A DNA stretch of 64,000 bases from Sphaerotilus microaerophilus. GTDB lineage: Bacteria > Pseudomonadota > Gammaproteobacteria > Burkholderiales > Burkholderiaceae_C. The notes under the pieces are model-generated. The model did not search any database. It had not been told where the DNA came from and was given only the letters and a program-made list of their open reading frames with translations. Where the stretch lies: the NCBI RefSeq assembly GCF_023734135.1, contig NZ_AP025730.1, positions 3,844,001-3,908,000 of the forward strand, read 5' to 3'. Below, piece by piece: positions 8,484 to 16,682 of this stretch (position 1 is the first letter of the stretch; each line of letters begins with the position of its first letter). The position numbers and the translations under genes were made by a program.

Positions 8484-9589
8484 CAGAACTCCCGATGGCG
8501 GCTGACTCGCGGGAACAGTCCATGGGGCTTGAACTGCTCCGGCCCCCACAGTAGGAACACCGAGTTGTTGGGCGTGTTGTGGTTCAACACCACGGGAAGC
8601 GCGCAGCCTGCAAATCCCAGGCTGGCATCGTCGGTGCCGCCGACCTTAAAGTGAATGTCGACCACCCGGTCGTCGCGATACGCCGGATTGGCCAAGAAGG
8701 CCTGCAACGTCACATCGCTGGCGCGCAACAGCGACACCTCCGGTTCCAGCGGGCAGAGCACACGCAGCTGCAAGGGCTTGAACCCGCGGTCCGTGGTGAA
8801 GCGTTCCGACCAGTATTCGATATGGTCGATGGCCTGCCGTGTGGCCGTGTACAGCATCAGGAAGACCTCGTAGTGCGACGGATCGACCACGCCGCCTTCG
8901 TGCAGGCGCTGGTAGATCTTGGGCAACTTGCCCTTGAACTTGCGCGATGCCGCGTCGTAGCGGATGTAGGTGTTGCCGCTTCCGGAAAAGTCGTCGAGCA
9001 GCCAGATCAGGTTGAAACGTGGATCGGATCGGGTCAAGCCCGCCTTCGCGAGCGATTCCTTCAGGTCCTTGAGCATGTCGGCGGCCTTCTCCTCGCCGAG
9101 CTCGTAGGCCTGCCAGATCTGCTCGTTGCCGATCTCGCCGTCGCTGGCGCGGCGCAATTCGTTGGTACGCGCCCCATCGCTCAGGCCTAGGTACAGCGAG
9201 GTCAGCCGCAGTTGCTCGAAGCGCCGATGCCGTGCAATCTGCTGGACCCGATGCGACGGGATGTCGAATTCCTCCGACACGAGTCGCATGCGCTCCTGGA
9301 CGATCCAGTCCTGGTAAGCGGTGCGCACCAGGTGCGATAGTTCCGCGTCCGAGATGAAGACGAGGTGGTCCAACACCAGGCGCAGCCCCGTGCGCCGGTC
9401 CTCGGGCTCAAACTGGCGCAGCCACAGCGCAAGACTCTCGATGAAACGCCGCCCGGGGCCGAAGCGTTGGTACTGGTCGTACTTGAAGTCCGCCAACAGC
9501 TGCAGGTTGGGCAACACCTGCGGCACCGCCTCCAAGTCATCCCAGCCCATGACCTTGGCCAGCAGCTTGGCGGCATTCTGATCATGCAT
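8483..9589 (-). CDS. Phosphoribosyltransferase-fold protein (PRTase-CE-like)
   Basis: The 368-aa protein holds the type I phosphoribosyltransferase PRPP-binding signature LIWLLDDFSGSGNT (residues about 194-207): hydrophobic strand, two acidic residues, then the small-residue loop. The N-terminal 180 residues are helical, unlike housekeeping PRTases of about 200 aa, and the C-terminal part has PNNSVFLLWGPEQFKPHGLFPR. It starts at ATG 9589 with GGAGG 8 bases upstream and overlaps the SIS-HAD gene by 8 bases. Such PRTases are known in prokaryotic conflict loci (the PRTase-CE group) and in metabolite-producing Ter-type operons. The substrate cannot be told from sequence. Confidence 0.82.
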   Translation of the reverse strand: MHDQNAAKLLAKVMGWDDLEAVPQVLPNLQLLADFKYDQYQRFGPGRRFIESLALWLRQFEPEDRRTGLRLVLDHLVFISDAELSHLVRTAYQDWIVQERMRLVSEEFDIPSHRVQQIARHRRFEQLRLTSLYLGLSDGARTNELRRASDGEIGNEQIWQAYELGEEKAADMLKDLKESLAKAGLTRSDPRFNLIWLLDDFSGSGNTYIRYDAASRKFKGKLPKIYQRLHEGGVVDPSHYEVFLMLYTATRQAIDHIEYWSERFTTDRGFKPLQLRVLCPLEPEVSLLRASDVTLQAFLANPAYRDDRVVDIHFKVGGTDDASLGFAGCALPVVLNHNTPNNSVFLLWGPEQFKPHGLFPRVSRHREF

Positions 9590-11558
9590 GGACTTCCCCT
9601 CCGTCAAGACCGGCCTGCGGCAGCTGGACCCGGAACATGCCATCTTGCGCGTCCATATGCTCGAGGTACCACAGCGTCGCATCCACGTCGCGCTTCTCGA
9701 TCGGCGCGAGCTTCCAGCCGCGATCCAGCCGCCGCGAAGGCAGATCCACGCTGAGCGAGTACCGGTGCTCCAGCAGCGCGGCGTCGTTGCCCGGCCATGC
9801 ACCTTGGTCTCCCATCGTGAGGATTTGGTACGGATCCACGTTGTCCTGCTGGATGATGGCCGCGACCAGCGCGGACTTGCTGACCCCTTCAGCCAGGATG
9901 TCGACGGAGTGCTTACTGCGCACCATAGTCGATAGATCTAGCCCCGCCTGGCGCAGCGCGTCTGCGATCACAAACCACATACCTTCAGTGGCTATCCCCT
10001 CGCGAAAGCGCACGCTGACCTGGTAGGGATGGGTGGTGCGATGGGCGTCGATCGGCACGCCGAGCGACTTCAGCCGCACGACGATCCGCGTCACGTGGCT
10101 GAGAAATTCGCTCGTCTCCTCGGGCGGCGCGGGCGATACATCTGCCGTGGAGATCCAGCCGCCGTTGTACAGGCCCAGCCGAATCTTCGTCAGCACGCCC
10201 TCCGGCATCACGGCGGCCAGACATTCCTGGATCGACCCGCCACGCCCCGATGCCACGCCAACGACCACCCCGGCATGCACCAGGCGAACCAGGTGGCTGA
10301 CCACCTCTGGCGAGGGCGGGCCGTCCCGACTCTGCGAACTGCACAGCGTGCCGTCATAGTCGAACACCACTGCCCTGAAGCGCTGCGCCCGCAGCGACGC
10401 GGTGAACGCCTGCGCGGCACGACGCATCTCGCCGTGGTCACGCCGCGCCGGCCAGTGCGCTCCGAGGACTTCGTACTTTGAACTCTCCTCGGCAGGCGCG
10501 TCCGCCTTGGGCAGCGGGATCATGTCGTGCAAGTTGGTGTAGTGGATGGCGCGTCCGTAGCTGGGCACCTCTGGGCGCCCCGGATCCTTGCCCATCAGCC
10601 TGCCGACAGCGGCCACCATATGCATCTGGGCCACCAAGCCCGCAATCAAGTGCACTGGTTCGCAGCCGCCCAGCGGCATGGCGAGCGTAGGAATTCCGGC
10701 CGGGAACTGCGCGCGCATGCCCTCCCACAACTGTCCGAGCGACGGCTCGATGAGCGCCAGGATGGCGCACTCCTCAGGCCGCTGCGCTAGCCACAGGTGG
10801 CGGCCGTGCGCGTACGACCTCAGGTCCGCCAGCTGCACATGAAGCAATGCCCCCTCGGAGAGCTTGGACTCGAGATCCGTCGCGATGGGCTTGAGCAGCG
10901 GCGAATAGACCACGGTGAGTGCGCCGCGCCGCACCGCCTCATCCAGAAACGGATGTGCCTCATCGATCCACTGCTCGACGCTGCGATCGCCGACTTGCAG
11001 TCCTTCCACAGACGCCGGCATCTGGCTAGGGCGGCAATTGAGCTCGGCGTAGGCTCGTGCAACGAGCACCGCATCCAGCAGCAGGCTGTTGGTAGCCAAG
11101 TAGCCGTCCTTCTTGGCCAGTTGGAACACGTAGGGCTTGACGCCGGGTAAGGCCCCTACGTGGCTCATCAGCGTGCTGTCCTGCCGGTTGGTCAGTACGT
11201 GCACGGGGCGTGAGCTGAAGCGGCGCGCGCGCTCCAGCGCCTCGACAATGTCCGGGTTGTTACCCTCCGCCGAAACAAGGAACACTGGGCTCGATGACGC
11301 CAACGCCGGACTGCAGATGATCTCCAACGGCGTGGAGGGGCGCGACACACGCCCCGTGTAGGTCTCATGCAGACTGCACAAGAGAGATGCAACGGTGAAC
11401 GAACCGCCGGATCCCACGCCAATCAGGCTGCATTCGGCCGCGCTGGCGACGGCCAGTTTCAGGGAGTCGATGTTGGCGGCGCAGGCCGCCGCATAGCTGT
11501 GCCCCAGCTCGGCCAGTTCGCCCTCGTAGTGATTCGGCACTGTCGCAGATGCAACCAT
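9582..11558 (-). CDS. SIS-domain / HAD-hydrolase fusion protein
   Basis: The 658-aa product begins at ATG 11558, five bases after the NADAR gene; longer in-frame starts would overlap that gene. Residues about 25-340 are a double SIS (sugar isomerase) region with the phosphosugar-binding loop IGVGSGGSFTVA at 46-57 and a second half from about 200. Residues about 395-610 form a HAD phosphatase with motif I VVFDYDGTL (D400, D402) and a late acidic motif MGDQGAWPGND. A SIS-HAD pair on one chain suggests processing of a phosphorylated sugar or nucleotide-derived sugar. Next to a PRTase and a NADAR protein this points to a ribose-phosphate metabolite being made, edited or destroyed; that link is inference. 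Confidence 0.88.
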   Translation of the reverse strand: MVASATVPNHYEGELAELGHSYAAACAANIDSLKLAVASAAECSLIGVGSGGSFTVASLLCSLHETYTGRVSRPSTPLEIICSPALASSSPVFLVSAEGNNPDIVEALERARRFSSRPVHVLTNRQDSTLMSHVGALPGVKPYVFQLAKKDGYLATNSLLLDAVLVARAYAELNCRPSQMPASVEGLQVGDRSVEQWIDEAHPFLDEAVRRGALTVVYSPLLKPIATDLESKLSEGALLHVQLADLRSYAHGRHLWLAQRPEECAILALIEPSLGQLWEGMRAQFPAGIPTLAMPLGGCEPVHLIAGLVAQMHMVAAVGRLMGKDPGRPEVPSYGRAIHYTNLHDMIPLPKADAPAEESSKYEVLGAHWPARRDHGEMRRAAQAFTASLRAQRFRAVVFDYDGTLCSSQSRDGPPSPEVVSHLVRLVHAGVVVGVASGRGGSIQECLAAVMPEGVLTKIRLGLYNGGWISTADVSPAPPEETSEFLSHVTRIVVRLKSLGVPIDAHRTTHPYQVSVRFREGIATEGMWFVIADALRQAGLDLSTMVRSKHSVDILAEGVSKSALVAAIIQQDNVDPYQILTMGDQGAWPGNDAALLEHRYSLSVDLPSRRLDRGWKLAPIEKRDVDATLWYLEHMDAQDGMFRVQLPQAGLDGGEVHA

Positions 11559-11563
11559 GAGGT

Positions 11564-12190
11564 TCAAACCGCTGCCGGTGCGCGCGTCGCAACCGTCGTC
11601 GCGCCGGCCCGCGCCTTGCTGGTCGCCCGTGCAGGCTTCGCCTTCGCCGCTCCTGTTTCCTTGGAACAGGACTCGCGCAGTTCCATCAGCATCACACCCA
11701 GCATGTTCTCGCCCTTGCCGTCGACCTCGCCCCACAATCGGTTGACTGCGTTGTTGACGGTCCCCACTTCGACGAGCCTCGCGCTCCCCGTGGACATCAG
11801 AAGCTGCCGAAGGTCCTCGTGCTGGTCGAACTTGGCCCGCAACACCCGGCGCATGCGGTCGAATTTGGTCTGCGCCCAGTCCGGCGCGACATCCCACACG
11901 TACAGGCCGTGCGCAGCCATCGCCGCCAAGGCAGGTGTCGGAGCGCTCAGGATCCAGTCCCGCACGGCCGGTTTGCGGGCCTTGCCCGCTTGGTAGGCGT
12001 GCTCGGAGGTAGGAAAGACCACGCCCTCGAAGATCACCGGCCGCCGGTACAGGTTGCTAAAGGCACCGTATGGCTTCTCGTTCGCTCGGTAGAACCGGAT
12101 CTCCGCTACAACTGCTGGGTTGGAGCCATCAGGCGTGCCTGATTTCTTCGTCGAAAGACGGATACGCGCCGTCGGCGGCGTCTTGGTCAT
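11564..12190 (-). CDS. NADAR (YbiA/DUF1768) family protein
   Basis: The 208-aa protein has a NADAR domain at about residues 31-173: IRFYRANEKPYGAFSNLY, then PTSEHAYQAGKA with the conserved glutamate (E63), and the terminal block GKGENMLGVMLMELR. NADAR proteins cleave or process N-glycosidic bonds of ribose-containing compounds; YbiA acts on riboflavin intermediates, and other members remove ADP-ribose from guanine as antitoxins to DarT-type toxins. Here the domain is followed by a 30-residue Ala/Lys/Arg-rich tail. No DarT-like gene is visible nearby. Its ATG overlaps the stop of the upstream ribbon-helix-helix gene by four bases. Confidence 0.9.
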   Translation of the reverse strand: MTKTPPTARIRLSTKKSGTPDGSNPAVVAEIRFYRANEKPYGAFSNLYRRPVIFEGVVFPTSEHAYQAGKARKPAVRDWILSAPTPALAAMAAHGLYVWDVAPDWAQTKFDRMRRVLRAKFDQHEDLRQLLMSTGSARLVEVGTVNNAVNRLWGEVDGKGENMLGVMLMELRESCSKETGAAKAKPARATSKARAGATTVATRAPAAV

Positions 12191-12384
12191 TGGGTAGATT
12201 CCTTGGCAAGTTGTTCAGGACTCAGCCCCAGCGCACGGCAGTGGTCAAGGATAAGCACTTCCAGGAGGCTGGTGAGGCTGCGACGCTCCCGCAAGGCTGC
12301 AGCCTCAGCTGCGGCCTTGATCTTCGGATCAATGCGCACAGTGAGCGTAGCGGTCTTCACTTTTGGTCGACGCGGTATGACCAT
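12187..12384 (-). CDS. Small ribbon-helix-helix protein, probable operon repressor
   Basis: This 65-aa protein has the basic strand TATLTVRIDPKIKAAAEAAA followed by helix-turn-helix RRSLTSLLEVLILDHC, the ribbon-helix-helix (MetJ/Arc, CopG-type) pattern. It is the first gene of the six-gene minus-strand operon and overlaps the NADAR gene by 4 bases. A perfect inverted repeat lies 37-51 bases upstream of its start, a likely binding site, so it probably autoregulates the operon. It could also be the antitoxin-like part of the system; no partner toxin is identifiable by sequence. Confidence 0.8.
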   Translation of the reverse strand: MVIPRRPKVKTATLTVRIDPKIKAAAEAAALRERRSLTSLLEVLILDHCRALGLSPEQLAKESTQ

Positions 12385-12420
12385 GGCGTTACAAATCGAA
12401 GCGTGAGTTCCGGAAAATGT

Positions 12421-12435
12421 ACTGCATCATGCAGT
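12421..12435 (-). promoter_or_regulatory. Inverted repeat, likely operator of the PRTase operon
   Basis: The sequence ACTGCATCATGCAGT is a perfect 6-base inverted repeat around a 3-base centre, located 37-51 bases upstream of the ribbon-helix-helix start. On the minus strand it is preceded by CTTGGTG and followed directly by TACATT, which could be -35 and -10 elements, so a repressor bound here would block the promoter. The assignment is by position and symmetry only. Confidence 0.5.
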
Positions 12436-12500
12436 GCACCAAGTGAAATGCGCTCACCATCCGAGCTGGATCGACAATGCGCCTAACAGCGCTTGACACA

Positions 12501-12788
12501 TCATCGGACTTCCTCGTCCGACCACGACACGCAGTCAAGGTAGGGAGAGCATTCAAGGCCTGCCTGAGGCAAATGACTCAATGCCCCATCACGATAGACC
12601 AGGCAAAGCAGTGCGAAGGCTGCCTCGTAGCGAAGAGCTTTCAATAACGTTGCACAGCAGCCCACCGGCACCTGCCCGGCAGCTCCAAACTGAACCGAGT
12701 CGCTCAGGATCTCCAGTCCAACATCACCGGCCTCGATCACCTGCCTTTCGAGGTCAGTCGTCTCGAGGTGCAGCTTCGCCTCGGTCAC
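12501..12788 (-). CDS. Possible 95-aa hypothetical protein
   Basis: An ATG-initiated frame of 95 codons encodes a mildly acidic product with the helical-looking segment TTDLERQVIEAGDVGLEILSD and a cysteine-containing hydrophobic middle (LKALRYEAAFALLCLVYRD). It lies alone between the ribbon-helix-helix promoter and the tra pilus operon. Amino-acid composition is ordinary rather than shadow-like, but I recognise no family and the ribosome binding site is poor. It may be a degraded gene or chance frame. Confidence 0.3.
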   Translation of the reverse strand: MTEAKLHLETTDLERQVIEAGDVGLEILSDSVQFGAAGQVPVGCCATLLKALRYEAAFALLCLVYRDGALSHLPQAGLECSPYLDCVSWSDEEVR

Positions 12789-13051
12789 CGGTCACTCAAC
12801 GCAGGATGGCCTTCGAGGTTGATCGAATGACCTGCGTCGCCCACCAAGTCCTGGCCGGACTCTGCAACGTCTTGTGTGCCACGGGCACCAGACTCCAAGG
12901 GCGGTCCCACAAAGTCAGCGCACCGCTCCCTCCCAACTTCGAAACCCCCCTCACACCACCGCCATTCCGCCCCTGACGTGCCAGGCCGGCCCGCCTACCC
13001 TTCAGTCAACCACCCGCCATCGCGCAGGGTGGCCAGAAGGGATACCGGGCC
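12789..13051. other. Leader region of the tra pilus operon
   Basis: About 260 bases without a credible gene upstream of the transglycosylase. Apart from the C-rich 23-bp motif at 12932-12954 I see no obvious promoter or riboswitch. The region should contain the start of the long traA-trbC transcript. Confidence 0.5.
12932..12954 (+). promoter_or_regulatory. Shared 23-bp C-rich motif, copy 1 (upstream of pilus operon)
   Basis: The 23 bases begin CCCAACTTC and end GAAACCCCCCTCAC. A copy differing at only 3 of 23 positions occurs at 62057-62079 ahead of traN. Here it is 97 bases upstream of the first gene of the operon. A common binding site for the FlhDC-like activator or another transfer regulator is a reasonable guess, not shown. 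Confidence 0.45.
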
Positions 13052-13543
13052 ATGTTCGTTGCTCCCACCACGCAGCTCGGCGCTGACCGGCTGACGCTGG
13101 CTCTGTCGCTCAGTTTGAGCCTGCCCGCCTCGGCCTGCTGGGAGGCCGCCGGCCAGCGCCACGGTGTGTCGCCTGAACTGCTGCACGCCATCGCCCAGGT
13201 GGAGTCCAGCCTGGACCCCGCTGCCGTCAACCGCAGCCACCTGGCGCGCACCGGCAGCTACGACATCGGGCTCATGCAGATCAACAGCAGCCACCTGCCG
13301 CTGCTGGCACGGCACGGCATCTCGCGCGACGACCTGTTCGACCCCTGCACCAACATCGAGGTCGGTGCCTGGCTGCTGGCTCAGTCCTTTGCGCGCCACG
13401 GCACCAGTTGGAACGCCGTGGGCGCCTACAACGCCGCCTGCACCCAACTGCAGGGCGCCGATTGCCGGCGCACCCGCAGCCGATATGCCTGGCGGGTCCA
13501 TCGGCGACTGAACGCGCTCGCAACACCGGAGGGCCAGCGATGA
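13052..13543 (+). CDS. Lytic transglycosylase (VirB1/SLT type)
   Basis: The 163-aa secreted enzyme should cut peptidoglycan to let the secretion channel cross the wall. An N-terminal hydrophobic signal ([15 protein letters not shown]) is followed by a compact SLT domain with the catalytic glutamate in [10 protein letters not shown] (E51) and the family motifs [10 protein letters not shown] and AYNAAC. This is the usual length for conjugation-associated VirB1-like enzymes. It heads the pilus operon and its stop overlaps the ATG of the next gene (ATGA). Confidence 0.92.
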   Translation: MFVAPTTQLGADRLTLALSLSLSLPASACWEAAGQRHGVSPELLHAIAQVESSLDPAAVNRSHLARTGSYDIGLMQINSSHLPLLARHGISRDDLFDPCTNIEVGAWLLAQSFARHGTSWNAVGAYNAACTQLQGADCRRTRSRYAWRVHRRLNALATPEGQR

Positions 13544-14352
13544 GACACGTTGCCATCCCTGCCCAACGTCAACCGATCCGGGTCGCGCTCCTGTCGAGCC
13601 TGACCGCGGCCCTCCTCGGCGCCTGCACGCTGCCGGAGCCCGACCCGCTCGATGACCCCTCCCGTTACCCGCCGCGGCGACCTGATCCTCCGGTGGCACA
13701 TCATCAACGGGTTGCGCAGGTCGGCTTTGAGCGCCAGGCCGCCTTCGAGGTCTGCAGCCCACCAAACTGCCCCACGGTCACCCGCAAGACACTGGCGGCC
13801 CATCGACCCGTCGACGACCGACCGCTGAACTCACCCCAGACGCCGGCCCCTTCACTGCCCGTGTCACCGGCTCCAACACCTGCCCCCGCAGACAACGTTG
13901 TGGCTCCAGAGGCGGTGGCCCGCACACCTGTAGCGCAGCCTCCAGCACTTGAGCCCCCTGCGGCCCCGACCACGGCCCCCGCCAAGCCGGCCGCTCCCAT
14001 GGCCCCGCTCCGCAAGCTCACTCTGCTGTTCAACTCCAACAGCGCCGAGCTGACCGCCGGCCACCGCGGCCAGCTTCAGGGCGCCCTGGGTGAGTTGCGT
14101 CGCGCCGAGCGGCTGATCATCTCCGGCCGGACCGACGACCAAGGCAGCGAGCGACTCAACCAAGCACTGGCGGTCAGCCGCGCTCTGGCCATTCGTCGCG
14201 AGCTGCTGAGCCTGGCACCGGACCTGCCGGCCCGCATCGAGATCGATGCCCGGGGACGCTGCTGCTACGTCGCGGCCAACAAGGACGAAGACGGACGCGC
14301 CCGCAACCGGCGGGTGGAGCTGGTCTACACGCCTTCCACCGCGCCGTCCTGA
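13540..14352 (+). CDS. OmpA-family outer-membrane lipoprotein
   Basis: The 270-aa product has a lipoprotein signal with lipobox LLGAC, a long Pro/Ala-rich linker (about residues 95-160) and a C-terminal OmpA-like peptidoglycan-binding domain: [34 protein letters not shown] and [14 protein letters not shown]. It likely anchors the outer-membrane side of the transfer apparatus to the wall. ATG 13540 overlaps the transglycosylase stop by four bases; earlier in-frame starts fall inside that gene. The gene is found with the transglycosylase, which supports a shared role at the envelope. Confidence 0.88.
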   Translation: MRHVAIPAQRQPIRVALLSSLTAALLGACTLPEPDPLDDPSRYPPRRPDPPVAHHQRVAQVGFERQAAFEVCSPPNCPTVTRKTLAAHRPVDDRPLNSPQTPAPSLPVSPAPTPAPADNVVAPEAVARTPVAQPPALEPPAAPTTAPAKPAAPMAPLRKLTLLFNSNSAELTAGHRGQLQGALGELRRAERLIISGRTDDQGSERLNQALAVSRALAIRRELLSLAPDLPARIEIDARGRCCYVAANKDEDGRARNRRVELVYTPSTAPS

Positions 14353-14433
14353 AGGCATCTGCGTGTGAACGCTGCCTGAACCACCGATCCCGCCCGCGCC
14401 GGGCCTCGGCGCACCCACGCCTGGAGAACTCCC

Positions 14434-14826
14434 ATGCTGCACCGCCCGACCTTCCTGACCCGCCGCCAACCTCCTGTGCGGCGCCCGCTGCGGGCTCTGT
14501 CTCAGACCTTGCGCCTGCACCAACCCGCACAACGCTGGGGCCTGCTGGTCGGGCTGGTCCTGGCCATCGCACTGGCCTCACCCAGCCATGCGCTCGACCT
14601 GGTGGCGTTCTCCGGCATCACCGGCCCGATGACCTCGGCATTGACCCAGATCGCAGCCCTGGGTCCTGGCATCAAGGCGCTGGTGGGGTTCGTGGGCTTC
14701 GTGGTGGCGCTGATCTCGCTGGCCGCGCTGCGCAATTTCGGGCCGGTGCTGTTCTATGTCGGGCTGGCCATTTTCGGTGCGGTCGGCCTGGTGATTGCCG
14801 GCGCCATCATGGGTGCGGTGATCTGA
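14434..14826 (+). CDS. traA: TraA-like pilin precursor
   Basis: The 130-aa protein has a long basic leader, a hydrophobic signal (WGLLVGLVLAIALASPSHA) and, after a likely cleavage at SHA-LD, a mature part of about 70 residues with two hydrophobic helices (IKALVGFVGFVVALISLAAL and VLFYVGLAIFGAVGLVIAGAI). That is the layout of F-type pilin. It stands just before traL, the normal place for the pilin gene, and has GGAG seven bases before the ATG. Pilin sequences diverge quickly, so the call relies on architecture and position. Confidence 0.8.
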   Translation: MLHRPTFLTRRQPPVRRPLRALSQTLRLHQPAQRWGLLVGLVLAIALASPSHALDLVAFSGITGPMTSALTQIAALGPGIKALVGFVGFVVALISLAALRNFGPVLFYVGLAIFGAVGLVIAGAIMGAVI

Positions 14827-14856
14827 CGGCGGCACGCCGACCACAGGAGCCCTGCG

Positions 14857-15156
14857 ATGCTGGCCGACACCTACATCCCGCGCCGCCTGGACGACCAGTG
14901 GAAGATCGGCTTCTGGGACGTCGACGTGGCCGCACCGCTGCTGTTCTTCGTCTTCGTCGGCTACCTCTCCGGCACGCGGGTGGCCTTTCTCGCGTGCATG
15001 GGTGTGGGCATGCTGCTGTCGCGCTCGATCGCGCGGCTCACGGCAGACAAGCATCCGGCCTTTGCCATCCACTGGCTGTACTGGCACCTGCCGACCAGCC
15101 CGCTGACGGCGATGTCGGCCACGCCCCCTTCGCACCTGCGCCGCATGGTGGGCTGA
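14857..15156 (+). CDS. traL: TraL, pilus assembly protein
   Basis: The 99-aa inner-membrane protein starts with the family pattern YIPRRLDDQWKIGFWDVD, continues with a hydrophobic pair of helices (APLLFFVFVGYL, VAFLACMGVGMLL) and ends with a HP-rich WLYWHLPTSPLTAM segment, as in TraL of F-type systems. Length fits the family (about 90-100 aa). AGGAG lies 9 bases upstream of the ATG. It opens the canonical L-E-K-B series. Confidence 0.93.
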   Translation: MLADTYIPRRLDDQWKIGFWDVDVAAPLLFFVFVGYLSGTRVAFLACMGVGMLLSRSIARLTADKHPAFAIHWLYWHLPTSPLTAMSATPPSHLRRMVG

Positions 15157-15169
15157 CGGGGAGACTGCC

Positions 15170-15733
15170 GTGGACTTCAACCGACTCGATGGCGACCTGC
15201 GCGATCTCAGGCGCCGCAACCGGGGCCTGTCCTGGGGCATCGGCCTGCTGGCCGCGGGGCAGCTGCTGGCGCTGGTGGTGATCCTCAACCTGCTGGGCAG
15301 CACCCGCACGGTGGTGGTGCCGCCCACGTTGCACAAGAGCTTCTGGGTGCAGCGCGACCGCGCCAGCAGCGAGTACCTGGAACAGATGGCCGCCTTCCTG
15401 GCCTGGCTGGTGCTGGATGTCACCCCGGCCTCGATCGACTGGAAGAAGGACCTGATGCTCGGCTATGTCGAGCCCGAGCACTACGGCGCCCTCAAGACCC
15501 GCCAGGAGGTGGAGGCCGAGCGACTCAAGCGCATCAACGCCACCACCACCTTCGCTCCCCAGCAACTCATCACCAGCGAAGACCAGCAGAGCGTGGTGGT
15601 GCGTGGTCGCCTGCGCACCCTGGTCAACGGCATGGAGACCAGCCACGAGAGCAAGACCTATCGACTGGCCTTCGGCTACTCGGGCGGGCGCATGCACCTG
15701 CACAGCTTCGAGGAGGTCGGCGATGCGAAGTGA
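15170..15733 (+). CDS. traE: TraE, inner-membrane channel component
   Basis: The 187-aa product has a single N-terminal transmembrane helix (GIGLLAAGQLLALVVILNLL, about 23-43) and the periplasmic TraE/VirB8-like domain with VVVPPTLHKSFWV and SSEYLEQMAAFLAWLVLDVTP. It starts at GTG 15170, preceded by GGGGAG. Its last bases overlap the start of traK (15723). Confidence 0.93.
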   Translation: MDFNRLDGDLRDLRRRNRGLSWGIGLLAAGQLLALVVILNLLGSTRTVVVPPTLHKSFWVQRDRASSEYLEQMAAFLAWLVLDVTPASIDWKKDLMLGYVEPEHYGALKTRQEVEAERLKRINATTTFAPQQLITSEDQQSVVVRGRLRTLVNGMETSHESKTYRLAFGYSGGRMHLHSFEEVGDAK

Positions 15734-16682
15734 CCTGCCATCCGTCCCAGGCCGCGCCAGTAGCAGCGCCTGTAGCCGCGCGGTTTGGGCCCTGGGCCTG
15801 CTCACCGCGGCCAGCGCTGCCAGTGCCTTGCAGGTGGTTGAGACCCGCGATGGCGTGACCGCCGAGGCCCTGCTGTCGATCCAGGAGCCCACCCGCATCC
15901 GCATCGAAGGTGCGGCCATCACCGATGTGTTCGGCAACCTGCACTCCAGCCGCTGCGACAGTGGTGGTGGTGGTGGTGGTGGTGTTGGTGGTGGTGCAGT
16001 CCCAGGCCTGGGCCACCTGGGCACCCCGCCCGGCGGCGTCAGCCCGGTCGGGCCCGCATTGGGCAGCGCAGCGGTCAACCCACAGGGCGAACTGGTGCTG
16101 GAGTGCGACCGGGACAAGGGCGAGATCTATGTGCGCCCGGTGCACACCACCGCCACCAAGCCGATCAACCTCTTCATCTCCTCCGCGCAGGCCACCTACA
16201 CCCTGCTGCTGCGCCCGGCGGACCTGCCGGCCGACACCATCCTCATCCGGGACCGCTCTCTGCGCCCACCCACAACACAAGGTCGGGGAGGCCCTGAAGG
16301 TCCGGCACCGAGCCATCTGCGTTCGATGAAGGCCCTGCTGGTGGCCATGGCCGGCGAGCGGGTGCCGCAGGACATCCGGGTCGAGGAAGTCCATCGCCCG
16401 GTGCAACTCTGGGCCGAAGCAGGCATGCTGCTGCTGCGGCGATTCGAAGGCCGAGACCTGATCGGCGAGCACTACCTGCTGCACAACATCAGTGCCCAGC
16501 CGATGGTGCTGGCCGAGCAGGAGTTCGATCGGCCGGACGATCCGTTGGGACCTGCGCGTCGCAGCGATCGGGGCGGACCGGGATCTGCGCGGGGCCGGGT
16601 GGTGGCGGTGTCGATCGAACAGCACAACCTGCTGCCCGGCGCCAGCACCGCGGTCTATGTGATCCGGCGGAGCCTGCCGTGA
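15723..16682 (+). CDS. traK: TraK, secretin-like outer channel protein
   Basis: The 319-aa secreted protein is the VirB9/secretin-like ring component of F-type systems. It has a signal peptide (VWALGLLTAASAASA), an N-terminal domain with RIRIEGAAITDVFG, a middle domain (GEIYVRPV, PINLFISSAQATYTLLL) and C-terminal parts VWAEAGMLLLRR-like and YLLHNIS. The N-terminal domain is interrupted by a glycine tract and a Pro/Gly-rich insert (residues about 79-110) that is absent from ordinary TraK. ATG 15723 overlaps traE by 11 bases; the open frame extends upstream but only as shadow of traE. Confidence 0.9.
   Translation: MRSDLPSVPGRASSSACSRAVWALGLLTAASAASALQVVETRDGVTAEALLSIQEPTRIRIEGAAITDVFGNLHSSRCDSGGGGGGGVGGGAVPGLGHLGTPPGGVSPVGPALGSAAVNPQGELVLECDRDKGEIYVRPVHTTATKPINLFISSAQATYTLLLRPADLPADTILIRDRSLRPPTTQGRGGPEGPAPSHLRSMKALLVAMAGERVPQDIRVEEVHRPVQLWAEAGMLLLRRFEGRDLIGEHYLLHNISAQPMVLAEQEFDRPDDPLGPARRSDRGGPGSARGRVVAVSIEQHNLLPGASTAVYVIRRSLP
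15960..15996 (+). repeat. GGT microsatellite inside traK
   Basis: About a dozen GGT/GTG units in a row, broken once by GTT, encode seven glycines, a valine and three more glycines. The unit of three keeps the traK frame open whatever the copy number, so slippage would change the length of the glycine linker without destroying the gene. Confidence 0.9.

Noticed and set aside
11564..12190. DarT-NADAR toxin-antitoxin pair
   Set aside because: No DarT-like ADP-ribosyltransferase is visible anywhere near the NADAR gene.
15960..15996. CRISPR-like repeat array
   Set aside because: It is a simple trinucleotide tract within traK without spacers; no CRISPR array or cas gene is visible in the window.
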